Source: Limnomonas spitsbergensis (Eukaryota > Chlorophyta > Chlorophyceae > Chlamydomonadales). Taken from it: a DNA stretch of 64,000 nucleotides. A program made the translations under genes and the position numbers. The notes beneath the pieces were generated by a model, which was not told the DNA's origin, did not search any database, and saw nothing but the letters and a program-made list of their open reading frames with translations. Location: NCBI GenBank assembly GCA_037349105.1, contig JAYJMM010000119.1, forward strand, positions 6,521,001-6,585,000. The letters run 5' to 3'. Below, piece after piece: positions 48,001 through 54,880 of the stretch (positions are counted from its first letter, which is position 1; the number at the start of each line of letters is the position of its first letter).

Positions 48001-49513
48001 CCCCGCTTCCATCACTGACGGGCCAATCCAGGACACATACCAGGAGCCAACAGAGCAGGGCCATGTCGCCTTTGTCACCACTCTCGGGGCAACAGCATCC
48101 TCTTGGGAGTGGCTGGAGCCCATGGAGGACATGGAGGTGTCAGCCCTGGAGGCTGAGACCGGGGATTGGGCGGAGCCCCAGACAGTCCCGGACAGTGCCA
48201 GCCGTGAGGACAAGGGGCTGCTGGAAGAGGAGAATGAAGACCCTTCGGAAGGGCCACCATCACTGGTGCAGGATTCAGAATCGGAGGATGAGTGGGGCGC
48301 TGACAGAAGCCCGTGCCCAGCAAGGATCAGCCTCACAAGAGCTGATACCGGGGATGCAGATGGGATGGAAGAGCCGGCCAGCGCAGGCCCTGGACCAGGG
48401 AGTCCAGTGTGGGGCCGCGAGGAGGACTTGGTACAACTACGACAGGAATGGATGCGCGAGGTTGCTCAGGAGCAAGCAGCCATGGAAGAGCGCAGAACCA
48501 GGAGAGCCGAGATAGAACGCAGCAGCAAGGCCGCGCTAGAGGAGACGGCACACAAGGTCACAGTAGGGGTGAACCCGCAGCAGGCAGCAGACCAGTGCGC
48601 TGGCGAGCCCAAGGGGGCAGCAGCAGGCAAGGCGAACGGCAGGAGCCCAGGGGACGCCCAGATCAGCCCGCCAGCACAGGCAGCAGCAAGGGAGCCTTGG
48701 GGCGATCCAGCAGCATACAGCACGGAACGCTGGGTGGCAGTGCTCAGACACTTCGTGGATGAGCTAGACGTGCTAAGAAGGCAGGAAATGGGGCAGCAAG
48801 AGGCAAGCCAGGAGGCTAGCCTAGTTTTCAGGCTCAGAATGCTGCCACAGCCCGATCCGAACCCCAGGATGGGAGGTTACAGCAGGGCGGTCAGGGAGCT
48901 ACAGGAGGAGCTGACGGAGAGAATATCAGCCCTCAACAGGATGGGGGCAAAGGGAGTGGACACCCAACAGCCGTCGGACAGCCGCAGCAGCCAGGTGTGC
49001 ACTAGCAGGGGGGAGGCCCTTGCAAGGAGGGCTGCCAGCGCTAGGGCAACCTTGCGACAGGGCTGTGGGCCTGAGGAGCCCGCGGGTGCCGGCAGCAGCA
49101 CGACTGTGCAGCGCGCCATTCACAGGCAGGAGCGGCTGGCACAGGGCAGCACAGGTCAGATACCAAGAGCAGGACCAGAAAGGGCTGGTGAGGCTTGGAC
49201 TGACGCTGCCGAGTTGCGGGGAAAAAGTCCAAAAAGGCTAGGCGGCGCGCGGGAAAGGCGCAGAGGGCAGCCGAGGACAGGAACCGTGGCAGCAGACCAG
49301 GAATGGACTGCCCAGTCCTGCCACTCAGGATCAGCCAGGTGGATCTGGAGATCACATGGGCCAGTGGGCAGCAGAGGCCGGCGCAGAGCGCAGAGCCAGG
49401 CGCACAGCCCGCAGAACACCTACCGCAGAAACCCACGAGGCAGATACCAGCTTGCAGAGGACTTCTCACCTGTACAGCATTTAAGGGGATCCTTACGGGG
49501 GCGCTCCAGCTGA
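39089..49513 (+). CDS. Gag-like polyprotein with protease-like domain and very long C-terminal extension (ORF1)
   Basis: 3474 codons, uninterrupted, from the ATG at 39089. Residues 1-830 are Glu/Gln/Arg/Ser-rich and include three 18-residue repeats (SQEQPRGQADGREHPSQH type, about 637-700). Residues ~840-1100 are helical and capsid-like. A CX2CX4HX4C zinc knuckle lies at 1181-1194. A retropepsin-like segment has MDSACS (D1435) in place of the usual D-T/S-G-A and a downstream LVGNPEFLKYNGVLEAAGRL. A second Cys/His knuckle (1711-1725) has five residues before the His. A coiled coil spans about 1836-1925, and a third canonical knuckle lies at 2112-2125. Residues ~2500-2990 look folded (Trp- and His-rich) but I recognise no family. 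Probable roles are RNA packaging and particle assembly. The length is several times that of usual Gag-Pro. ORF2 overlaps the end in the -1 frame. Confidence 0.9.
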   Translation: MTDVDLNPDRHQHPDAQRRSGRLRGLEPGVNLMEASDELAAEALLVAAKLAGPVEPPTGNCKVPEPGRVPPREAGAQADGSALVTRKGIGRGGPVPADFRGSLEFEQWQTQAGTPELILDQATEVSQSCDTRQSCEPKATPQQNPPRVARVAQRVNEPSQPDQRAEEAAAPREVAGCDKACPDKQRMKAEEMEARSMPAGVKHEEAEPQPAAGRQSSQVGKEREKSAVPVGNPWADQISEEELSDPVQEEKGQQSKTGLRPRQQLRPRRVLVRRGAGSTGYGTPLSRFPPSVGRPVQKSKEGSSSLTQRDDSHKEILRGFFHDPSGAQDTSPSEPERPRAGGAVCGEKESEVHMQPIGWTGILQWATDLWKQVCSRTFLHFQDQVTAIEEFKAHHLRGWATKAMLGIPHTGQDRATLLAALGQVSKGRAGREAALAVKAFADEWCNEVTGNQVEPGSEPEEEEDQAWEGFETAVQRPEELREVQRWQQQARAAPTPALRSEAFEVSSEPSLRGRPRGREAPRASSPAASERAELTSRSLARMAEQGTATRRASRQESYALLRIVEDKENTCQETQVDYIKEFLRNRQAGTASGARRNEPAGSARSSGPRMQEAIEETQSDSYARNYTGGTQPGWQSQEPPRGQAYNREQPNRHSQEQPRGQADGREHPSQHSQEPPREQADGREQPSQQSQEQPRGPAEHSRGVRHEQDQELPRGQAEPGRAQSWRPGSDSRPGRGESERLPPEGSRSSAGRAGRQPSREDHDQEEDYYGHNRYHSGRSPSRGGGGGSRSRSESVDSGPGGVDRRRPGARQESSDQEMKRLEREQARVNLQLQQQMVLQLAGVAKFTKIPAIQGNVPVLDMSHPGAVAARKYCQACGYWGSHNRLALSDDPPALAVVAGEIAGSCQSPSAMTMLVKSLVKLWDSKPASVGPLMVAIRAAPHAGDRAAREAERIRGMWVAPAEEQCCEASLLTLWIKVVQAEVGKPTSDERTAISNLRLGVKTTLDPDVKPEETVEAFAHRVLSTAELLQISRDAVDHFGRRHSVSHLFHDGLPALAKAKLSKFVMTVPGYLSMTDEDQIAVLTQQVVLWEKFALEMGDLGGASLKQMASGPGQGEAQSNRTRKERTGQWEMRTRLEGAGNPAGAAAAQQQRSDKPRGVTWADQSGAPNYSAEGAAGAVKACYQCGSTAHLARDCRAPRPRDERRPTPLAADITAGQSRPQQQQYPLPLRPQQSQPAGRPYERNQNNRQYQRPGPGQGGQAQQAAHVSHLSSPTGQAEPEGWQQTMAEMLSESVALMTQVGLVPKSAGFKQAAHNARPRSFLPEPCPEEEPEQRLVEPASRKGAKRLVLSKLADDMSDIRLQVFKLNERLTALSFTTMPMGSEDHRGKASKGRQESEVVTAAPRLQYFKNDRSNLEQCVGLMVKGKVLVAQKALMDSACSCHVITVNIAEQLVAMGAELIRTDEKIRTTDNAGADLYGVLFIYVVYGYGGPNAIMEPTVVRVVKTPPDAYEHLVGNPEFLKYNGVLEAAGRLTLRPRDGPQTVRRVRDLTLPLVLASPAGGYQAAAVAWAGIRCGFAERERWPAARVEEEHEPLLQHAMATHAGAAMRTDQKVGQSRGTAAGAGRSTADAGRSSREDPQETLPRPRQCGQTQAAVPREGKVGAKAAASLSGQAAAQAVATAELAMALKAESRPEYEKEIIRRCMETSPRYPCVLCGEPGQHSTEECEQRIREILQKPAAGPAAQGTSPGAKGRVGFGGAAAARAASAGPSRHSEAQVPGKGERAGAADRGVREDAPAAAEGTQGITANRGQEEPVGREEREVSEESEEEEVHDRRTPKYIRVLRLQQQVELLQHDVKAREELLYRQAAATIEYLRLQQVRWTGLQDNNIRLTEVQRQYILRADQLRALYVNLGSQQTGEQLQSAIPGDPALAEHMAAMFQTAKEFAEEDESLSQEKLQDQEQQATGQQEPGGSGGARQASGETRVRHRGATPDDAVHTVARERSRSAQRARSAERRGAVPTPEARTQRPDRDDSFDRPSGRRQQSPSGNRGSQPRGRSQERGTGSHARPYQLEQRMQDRGGTSNQSPPGRAQAGRSVMGGQRNVLGPRDGGVCFNCQKPGHFASACPEQGEASQPGDSSRFDRSRAAGGPERSWGIRGPGRSQEASEDSMRRAYEAAKEVSFEEWKRQQETAGPSELPGPPGRPGPAGQSYNSRWVSQERHTCMMSVHEGFGQNAAARGVSYQAAAMPVTFQVVPEGQVAQQRHHWQMVVEALAMNHYGTRPAGSARSMAHAVEFLRNLQQRGCPAPCEGWPGILQQFLDKEWDIYNDQMDEFERIEQEAGLQHRVDGWETSSSEDGTNDSEEGHEPQAPVAAREEEAAMPCPGTPEGNADTGVGVAVAAAGTRNGLSRQDHHPGAKGAAAMSPEDTTAGAVRTHHSTTSRSSAARWEEEDRGLQSSRSRGERPAAGNEDSQFIQAGTGRRGRSGSRGRARPEPDLPRLPESRCFVQWYRLGEEMPEASSSEAMITLPAQSKDGLCRLQNHRLLEDRSHTCVNIAAAMQAVARLIFPWDAVTAVLLGAALKGFIQPSTRMEVYMQRGWSRHPIYASCVSEMVELAVKEGITAVAATDRAHPDVPDSARTEGAWQGAQPGFMRTPWAEDCVHQLMEHSALRDRAFYVPVQALREHGRGDRPEDGAHSGAGLCHADRPRRCEATVEASVTIPRMVAGQAVPWGMDPGEARAAIPVQQLVTYYYEELEEGEMPVSAAWIHMHASRDDMPVFLFARCEGNVAITRCASVDEAEFHAHTHARGADPATWAVMLMALQRVLLPGQLSAAMRHVWGVDDQWAPLEMTDCPTWPYGAQRSPADGPMWEDEEEFARSPFAVERLEACVHQWVRWERRAWRDNRASSAVPYWQANGMTVQLWRQAHPAGVRTLHPLFRGAGADTYMEELEELRTQPVPGRWMVGRWGSHHWDPASITDGPIQDTYQEPTEQGHVAFVTTLGATASSWEWLEPMEDMEVSALEAETGDWAEPQTVPDSASREDKGLLEEENEDPSEGPPSLVQDSESEDEWGADRSPCPARISLTRADTGDADGMEEPASAGPGPGSPVWGREEDLVQLRQEWMREVAQEQAAMEERRTRRAEIERSSKAALEETAHKVTVGVNPQQAADQCAGEPKGAAAGKANGRSPGDAQISPPAQAAAREPWGDPAAYSTERWVAVLRHFVDELDVLRRQEMGQQEASQEASLVFRLRMLPQPDPNPRMGGYSRAVRELQEELTERISALNRMGAKGVDTQQPSDSRSSQVCTSRGEALARRAASARATLRQGCGPEEPAGAGSSTTVQRAIHRQERLAQGSTGQIPRAGPERAGEAWTDAAELRGKSPKRLGGARERRRGQPRTGTVAADQEWTAQSCHSGSARWIWRSHGPVGSRGRRRAQSQAHSPQNTYRRNPRGRYQLAEDFSPVQHLRGSLRGRSS

Positions 49514-52500
49514 TACTGGTGTGGCTCCTGCTGTCAGTGTGTGTGCCAGGGGCGCGAGCCACCGGGCAGGGCGTGCGAGGAGGAGGATTTACAGCAGGCC
49601 AAGGGGCTTTTGTGTCTGGACAAGAGGCAGCAGCAAAGCTGTCGTCTGGATGGTTGCGCCCGCCAGCAGTCATTCCCATGGGGGGTGCCAGCAGGAGGGG
49701 TGCCTGCAGCCAGCAGGAGAGCTGGCAAAGTGGCAACGACACTGGCAGGGAAGAGCCGCCCGCGGAGGACGACCCGCAGGCGGCTGAGATGATCGACATG
49801 TTCCAGCCGGGGGGAGTCGTGGAGCCGCCCGCGGAGTACGTCAAAACCAAGGAGGGGTGGCTGCTGGGCCAGCACCCCGACTTCACTGCGGCACAGCAGG
49901 AGAACCTGGAGCAAAGCCTCAGGGATCGCCAAGGAGCGTTCGCTTACTCCATGGAGGATCTGCCTGGCTACTGCGGCACGCAGGGTGAGTTTACACTGGC
50001 TTTAGAAGACGAGGTCAGTTCGTGCTTTCAGAAGTCCAGGGATATGCCGCCGCCCAAAGCAGCCATTTTTAAAGAAAAGTGCCAGCCAATGATACAGGCA
50101 GGTATTATCGTCAAAGTACCCCAGGGGGGGCCTATCAAGTTTGCGGCCAACTCAGTAGTAGCAGCCAAGAAGAGTGCTGAGACTGGGGAGTGGACTGACC
50201 ACCGGATAGCGCACGATATGCGCAGGTTAAACCTGCGTACGGCTAAGCAGGAGTTTGCAATCCCCAGGATGGAGACCATTTTTCAGAACCTGGGAACTGC
50301 CAAGATATTCAGCAAGGTTGATCTCCGGTCGGGGTTCATGCAGATCCCTATAAAGGTCGAGGACCAGCCTAAGACAGCTTTCTGGATGGGCCCTGAGCTT
50401 TGGATGTACACAAAGCTCAACTTCGGTCTGCGCAATGGACCTCCCTTCTTTCAGCGTATGATGGAAGAGGAGATTGCCAGGGCAGGCCTGAGTGCGTTCT
50501 GCGTGGCATTCATTGATGATCTGCTAGTGTACAGTGACACACCGGCAGAACACATCAGGCATGTGGAGCTGATGTTAGACATGCTCCACAGTGTAGGATT
50601 AAGGGCGCACCCCGACAAGTCCCTGTTTGGGTGTGCAACGGTAGAGTACCTGGGTCACAATGTGTCGGCCCAGGGGCTCACGCCACACGCAGCCAAGATA
50701 GCAGCGGTTATGGCGCTGCCAGAGCCCACATCGGTGAAAAACATTCAGGAGGTCATGGGATTCTTGAATTTCTACCGGTGCTACATCCCGGATTTCTCGA
50801 AAAAGGCGGCATGCATCAACGCATTGCTGGTCAAGGGGGTCCCGTTTGTGTGGGGGCCAGAGCAGTCGCAGGCGTTCCAGTTGATCAAAACAGAGATGTG
50901 CGAGGGAGGAAGAGTTCTGCGCAGGCCAGATTACAGTGGGACAGGGCCAGACGGCAAGGGGCCGCCGAGACCATTCTTGCTGTACACAGATTTCTCTAAG
51001 CAGGGCATAGGTGCCGTGCTAGGACAGTGTGACGACAGCGGGCGGGAGTATATGGTGGCGTGCACGTCCAGATCCCTGAACAAGAGCGAGAGGAACTATT
51101 CCTCGTTCCAGGGGGAGATGCTGGCCGCAGTGTATGCAGCACGCACATACCGTCACATGCTGTTCGGGTGCAAGGTGCATCTCATCACCGACCATGAGCC
51201 GCTCACTTACCTCATGGACAATCAGACGTTGGTAGGCCAGCATGCTAGGTGGGCCCTCATGCTTCAAGAGCTGGACATTACCATTGTCCACCGCTCAGGG
51301 GCATGCCATCAGAATGCGGACATCCCGTCCAGATCACCACTCCCATCCTCAGCTGATCGCACGGGGGCCAGGCTTGATACAGCAGCTCCCGAGCCGGCAG
51401 CCCAGGAGGGGGCAGGGGGGAAGCAGGTAGCTTTGCTCACGGGGTTGGGCAGAGTGAACCAGTGGCATGCAGACCAGATGGTGCGCATGGCACAAGAAGG
51501 CAGAAGAAGAGTACAGATACTGCGAGCTGCAGAGGCAGCTTACGTGACAGCGCCGGTAGGGCAGGAGATATCCTCAGCCGCCACTGACGATGATGAGCAG
51601 GCGCAGCCGGTCAGTACAGCAGAACAGGCATTCAGCAACAGGGAGCGGGCCAGGACAATGATCAGTGATGTTCTAGCTGACCTGCCCCGGGTGACGCCTC
51701 CTCATTCACATGCAGGCCTGGACACAGCTTGTCTGTCGGGTGGGGCAGTGCGGGCCATGGAGACCGAGGGAGTCGTCCTTTTCGAGCCCTTTGGAGGTAT
51801 GTGTTCAGGGTTGGAGATGGTGCTCAGGGCGGGTATCCCAGTGGTGCAGTACCTGTATGCTGATATCAGTGAGGAAGTCAGAGAGATCGCAGGGGGGCGC
51901 CTGGTGCAGTTGCACAGGAGATACCCTCAGTTGTTTCCGGTCAAAGCATTTGATAAGGCGTTCAGAGCGTTGCCCCAGGATGTGTATGCCATTACGGCAA
52001 AGCACCTCCAGGAGGCGGGCGCCCAGGAGGGGCGCCAGTGGTTCATGGTAGCAGGCTGGGAATGCCAGGACCTTTCGTCAGCAGGCAAGGGGCGTGGGCT
52101 CGAGGGAGAGAGAAGCAAGTCGTTCTTCCCGTTAGTCAAGCTGTTGGGTACACTACAGTTCATGCAGGGGCCTAGGCCGCCAGCGTACCTGATTGAGAAT
52201 GTGGCAATGCAGTTGAATCAGAAGAGTGTGAAGGCCAGTGTTGAGGCTTTTCAGGAGGTGTGCCGGATTCTGGGAACACCGGCGCTGTTTGACGCAGCGC
52301 AGGTAGGGTCTTACGCCCACTGCACCCGCAACTATTGGGGGAATATTGCCCCGGCAGCAGATATTGAATTTGTGATTCGGGCGTCGACCAGACCCCACGA
52401 GGGGATTGTAGACGACATTCTGGACAAGGGCAGCAAGGCCCAAGTAGTATCATGTCCGGACAATGGGGGGTACCGCATCAATGTAACAGGGCAGCCCAGG

Positions 52501-54225
52501 AAAGTGCTGCCGTGTTTGATGGCCACGCCCTCATCATATGCTTTCCGGAACGGGCAAAATGGGATGGTGTACAGGCCCATGGGGGACTTGCAGGAGCCCA
52601 ATGCAAACGAGCGTGAGCGCGCCATGGGGTACGCTGTGGGGTCCACATTGCCGCGCCCAGACTTCCCAGAGGCAGCAAGACGGGCAGCCTTGGGCAGGAG
52701 CATGGATTCATGGGCACTCAGTGCATGGCTCAGTGTGGCACTCGAGTGTGCTAAGATCATGCCAGCAGAATTGACACGCAGGGCAAAGCTGCCAGGCCAG
52801 GACAGGGACCCAGCTCTGGGGGCGACTTTAATATCCAGCCACTATGCCCTTGCTACTGCAGGAAACGCATGCTCCGGCAGCGGAGAAGCGGCCGCATCAT
52901 ACAGACAGTGCCTGGGGGAATCAGCCGCGGCAGACTGGGCCGACGCGGCACAGGAGCCAGGTGGGAACGCGTCTGCAGAACAAGTTGATGTTGGAATCAA
53001 AGTACCCAGGGAAACAGAGAGTGAGAAGGACCAGCCAGGTTGTCCTGCAGGACCGTCGGCTAGGGTCGATGTGTGGGCAGATGAGCCCGTCTTGAGGTTT
53101 CTCCGTGAAAAGACTTATGTCCAGGGAACAGAGCTAGGAGAACAGACTAGAATACAGCGCAGAGCAGCGCCATTCCAGTGGGAATCAGAGAGGGGAGGAG
53201 TCCTGATGAGACTCATGCCGGATGGTAGACGTTGTGTGGTGCCCAGGCCAGAAGACAGGCTAGCAGTGATCCAGACAGCGCATGCAGGTACGGGCCATTT
53301 TGGCAGCCACCGCACGGCTTTCATGGTCATGCAGCAGCATTGGTGGCGGGGGCTTCGAGCAGCAGTCAAGAAGGCGGTGCAGGAATGCGGTGTGTGTGAC
53401 AGAGCCAGGGCGTCCACGTTCAATCACATACAGCCCAACCTACACCCGCTACCCATTGAGGGGTTGTTTTTCCGGTGGGGAGTGGACCTGTGTGGTCCAT
53501 TCACGACCACGTCCAGGGGAAATCGGTTCGTGATGGTGTGTGTGGAGCATTACTCCAAATGGGTGGAGTTAATCCCCATTCCAAGCAAGGCGTCTGATGT
53601 GACGGCCTTGGCATTCTTTCAAAATGTTGTTGCACGATTCGGGGGATGCGCAGAGGTGGTGACAGACCAGGGAACAGAGTTCCATGGTGAATTTCAGGAC
53701 ATGTTGTTGGACTGCTTCATTGACCATCGCACCACTTCTGCCAACCACCCCCAGGCAGATGGGCTTTCAGAGAGGGCTGTCCAGACCCTCAAGGCAGGCC
53801 TACGCAAGTGCTGCGAGGAGGGCAGCAGCGACGAGTCCTGGGACAAGATGGTGCCCTGGGTAGCCCTAGGCTTCCGATGCTCGCCGCAGCAGGCCACGCG
53901 CATGGCGCCGTACGAGGTGCTGTTCGGACAGAGACCCACCTTCCCCTCCAGAGTGGGAGCGGATCTCTGGAGCACAGCCAAGGTGGCAACGGCAGAGGAG
54001 GCAGCAGACCTGCTCTTGGCCAGAGTGGCCAGGATCAAAGAAGCACTGCCAGTCGCGGGTGAGCATCTAAAAATTGCGCAGCACCGCGACAAGCTGCGAT
54101 ATGCACGCATCCGTGGGGGAGGGTATGTCCCCCAGGTCAGGCGTTTTGCAGAGGGAGATTACGTGTATGTGAAGTATTCATCAGAGCGACGCAGCCTCGA
54201 TCCCAATTCCCAAGGCCAGGCCTGA
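49204..54225 (+). CDS. Pol: reverse transcriptase, RNase H, C5-cytosine methyltransferase, DDE integrase (ORF2)
   Basis: The frame opens at 49204; the first ATG is 49303, used for residue numbers (1640 codons). RT spans ~265-450 with VDLRSGF (D340) and FIDD (D405, D406). RNase H spans ~555-680 with YTDFS (D563), FQGEMLA, TDHEPL and a final NAD motif. The methyltransferase spans ~820-1160 with FEPFGGMCSG (motif I, 827), GWECQDLS (motif IV, catalytic C921), IENV (motif VI, E965), TRNYWGN (motif VIII region) and late motifs NERERAMGY and ALGRSMDSWAL. The integrase has an H-X4-H / C-X2-C zinc site (H1327, H1332, C1362, C1365) and catalytic D1395, D1455, E1490. ORF2 overlaps ORF1 by 310 nt in the -1 frame and is probably made by frameshifting. 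It ends early in the integrase C-terminal region; the continuation is in the +1 frame. Confidence 0.95.
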   Translation, partial: RCRVAGKKSKKARRRAGKAQRAAEDRNRGSRPGMDCPVLPLRISQVDLEITWASGQQRPAQSAEPGAQPAEHLPQKPTRQIPACRGLLTCTAFKGILTGALQLILVWLLLSVCVPGARATGQGVRGGGFTAGQGAFVSGQEAAAKLSSGWLRPPAVIPMGGASRRGACSQQESWQSGNDTGREEPPAEDDPQAAEMIDMFQPGGVVEPPAEYVKTKEGWLLGQHPDFTAAQQENLEQSLRDRQGAFAYSMEDLPGYCGTQGEFTLALEDEVSSCFQKSRDMPPPKAAIFKEKCQPMIQAGIIVKVPQGGPIKFAANSVVAAKKSAETGEWTDHRIAHDMRRLNLRTAKQEFAIPRMETIFQNLGTAKIFSKVDLRSGFMQIPIKVEDQPKTAFWMGPELWMYTKLNFGLRNGPPFFQRMMEEEIARAGLSAFCVAFIDDLLVYSDTPAEHIRHVELMLDMLHSVGLRAHPDKSLFGCATVEYLGHNVSAQGLTPHAAKIAAVMALPEPTSVKNIQEVMGFLNFYRCYIPDFSKKAACINALLVKGVPFVWGPEQSQAFQLIKTEMCEGGRVLRRPDYSGTGPDGKGPPRPFLLYTDFSKQGIGAVLGQCDDSGREYMVACTSRSLNKSERNYSSFQGEMLAAVYAARTYRHMLFGCKVHLITDHEPLTYLMDNQTLVGQHARWALMLQELDITIVHRSGACHQNADIPSRSPLPSSADRTGARLDTAAPEPAAQEGAGGKQVALLTGLGRVNQWHADQMVRMAQEGRRRVQILRAAEAAYVTAPVGQEISSAATDDDEQAQPVSTAEQAFSNRERARTMISDVLADLPRVTPPHSHAGLDTACLSGGAVRAMETEGVVLFEPFGGMCSGLEMVLRAGIPVVQYLYADISEEVREIAGGRLVQLHRRYPQLFPVKAFDKAFRALPQDVYAITAKHLQEAGAQEGRQWFMVAGWECQDLSSAGKGRGLEGERSKSFFPLVKLLGTLQFMQGPRPPAYLIENVAMQLNQKSVKASVEAFQEVCRILGTPALFDAAQVGSYAHCTRNYWGNIAPAADIEFVIRASTRPHEGIVDDILDKGSKAQVVSCPDNGGYRINVTGQPRKVLPCLMATPSSYAFRNGQNGMVYRPMGDLQEPNANERERAMGYAVGSTLPRPDFPEAARRAALGRSMDSWALSAWLSVALECAKIMPAELTRRAKLPGQDRDPALGATLISSHYALATAGNACSGSGEAAASYRQCLGESAAADWADAAQEPGGNASAEQVDVGIKVPRETESEKDQPGCPAGPSARVDVWADEPVLRFLREKTYVQGTELGEQTRIQRRAAPFQWESERGGVLMRLMPDGRRCVVPRPEDRLAVIQTAHAGTGHFGSHRTAFMVMQQHWWRGLRAAVKKAVQECGVCDRARASTFNHIQPNLHPLPIEGLFFRWGVDLCGPFTTTSRGNRFVMVCVEHYSKWVELIPIPSKASDVTALAFFQNVVARFGGCAEVVTDQGTEFHGEFQDMLLDCFIDHRTTSANHPQADGLSERAVQTLKAGLRKCCEEGSSDESWDKMVPWVALGFRCSPQQATRMAPYEVLFGQRPTFPSRVGADLWSTAKVATAEEAADLLLARVARIKEALPVAGEHLKIAQHRDKLRYARIRGGGYVPQVRRFAEGDYVYVKYSSERRSLDPNSQGQA

Positions 54226-54880
54226 GATCCTCAGGGTCAAAACACTGGGGGCGACGGGAACTTTGGTGTTGGAAGGGGCAGATGGCCTCACAGTTACAGA
54301 GAATTCAGTCAATTGTTCTCCATGCCACTTGCCCAACCTCAGGGGAGTGGTTGATTTCAGTGGAACCAGACCCAATAACAGCCTGTCATGCGAGGTGTGC
54401 CAGCTGCCCGATCGCGGAGAGGTGATGCTTTTGTGTGATGCCTGCAATACAGGTTGGCACATGGACTGCTTGGTACCAGTACTCGAGGAGGTGCCTGAGG
54501 GCGAGTGGTTGTGCCCACACTGCAAGCCGGAAGACAAGGGAGCTGGGCCCGCTGCTGTAGCAGGGCCCACCACAGAAGAGCGCAGTTTACAGGTCCAGGG
54601 GCGACCAAGCCCAGCAGCCAGAGCGGCTGCCAGGACAGCCCAGGAGGCCGATGTCTTGGACAGGCCTGAGGTGGAAGTCATGGCCACCAACCCAGCAACA
54701 AGGCAAATGGAGCGGGGCATCGCAAGACCAATGGCGAACGGGTTGTATGACATCTCGTACACCACTGGCCGGGGAGAGGCCAATGTCACCCCGAGAGCAG
54801 TTACAAGAAGGGCCAAGGTGGCCAAAGAAGCAGCAAGGGAGGAAGAAGAGTCAGCCTTTGAGGATCTTACCGGGACCTGA
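54173..54880 (+). CDS. Integrase C-terminal tail plus PHD finger (Pol 3' extension, +1 frame)
   Basis: The frame is open from 54173, after a TGA at 54170-54172, to the TGA at 54878-54880. It begins with IPIPKARPEILRVKTLGA and continues through LVLEGADGLTV to SPCHLPNLRG, which I read as the rest of the gypsy integrase C-terminal domain interrupted in ORF2. A C4HC3 PHD finger follows: CEVC at 54390, then LLCDAC, TGWHMDC and LCPHC ending about 54525. PHD fingers typically read histone H3 tails, so this may guide integration or regulate chromatin; that role is inference. The last ~115 residues are basic and Ala-rich. An internal ATG (54263) could instead start a separate 205-codon protein. The frame change lies between 54173 and 54222. 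Confidence 0.8.
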   Translation, partial: SIHQSDAASIPIPKARPEILRVKTLGATGTLVLEGADGLTVTENSVNCSPCHLPNLRGVVDFSGTRPNNSLSCEVCQLPDRGEVMLLCDACNTGWHMDCLVPVLEEVPEGEWLCPHCKPEDKGAGPAAVAGPTTEERSLQVQGRPSPAARAAARTAQEADVLDRPEVEVMATNPATRQMERGIARPMANGLYDISYTTGRGEANVTPRAVTRRAKVAKEAAREEEESAFEDLTGT

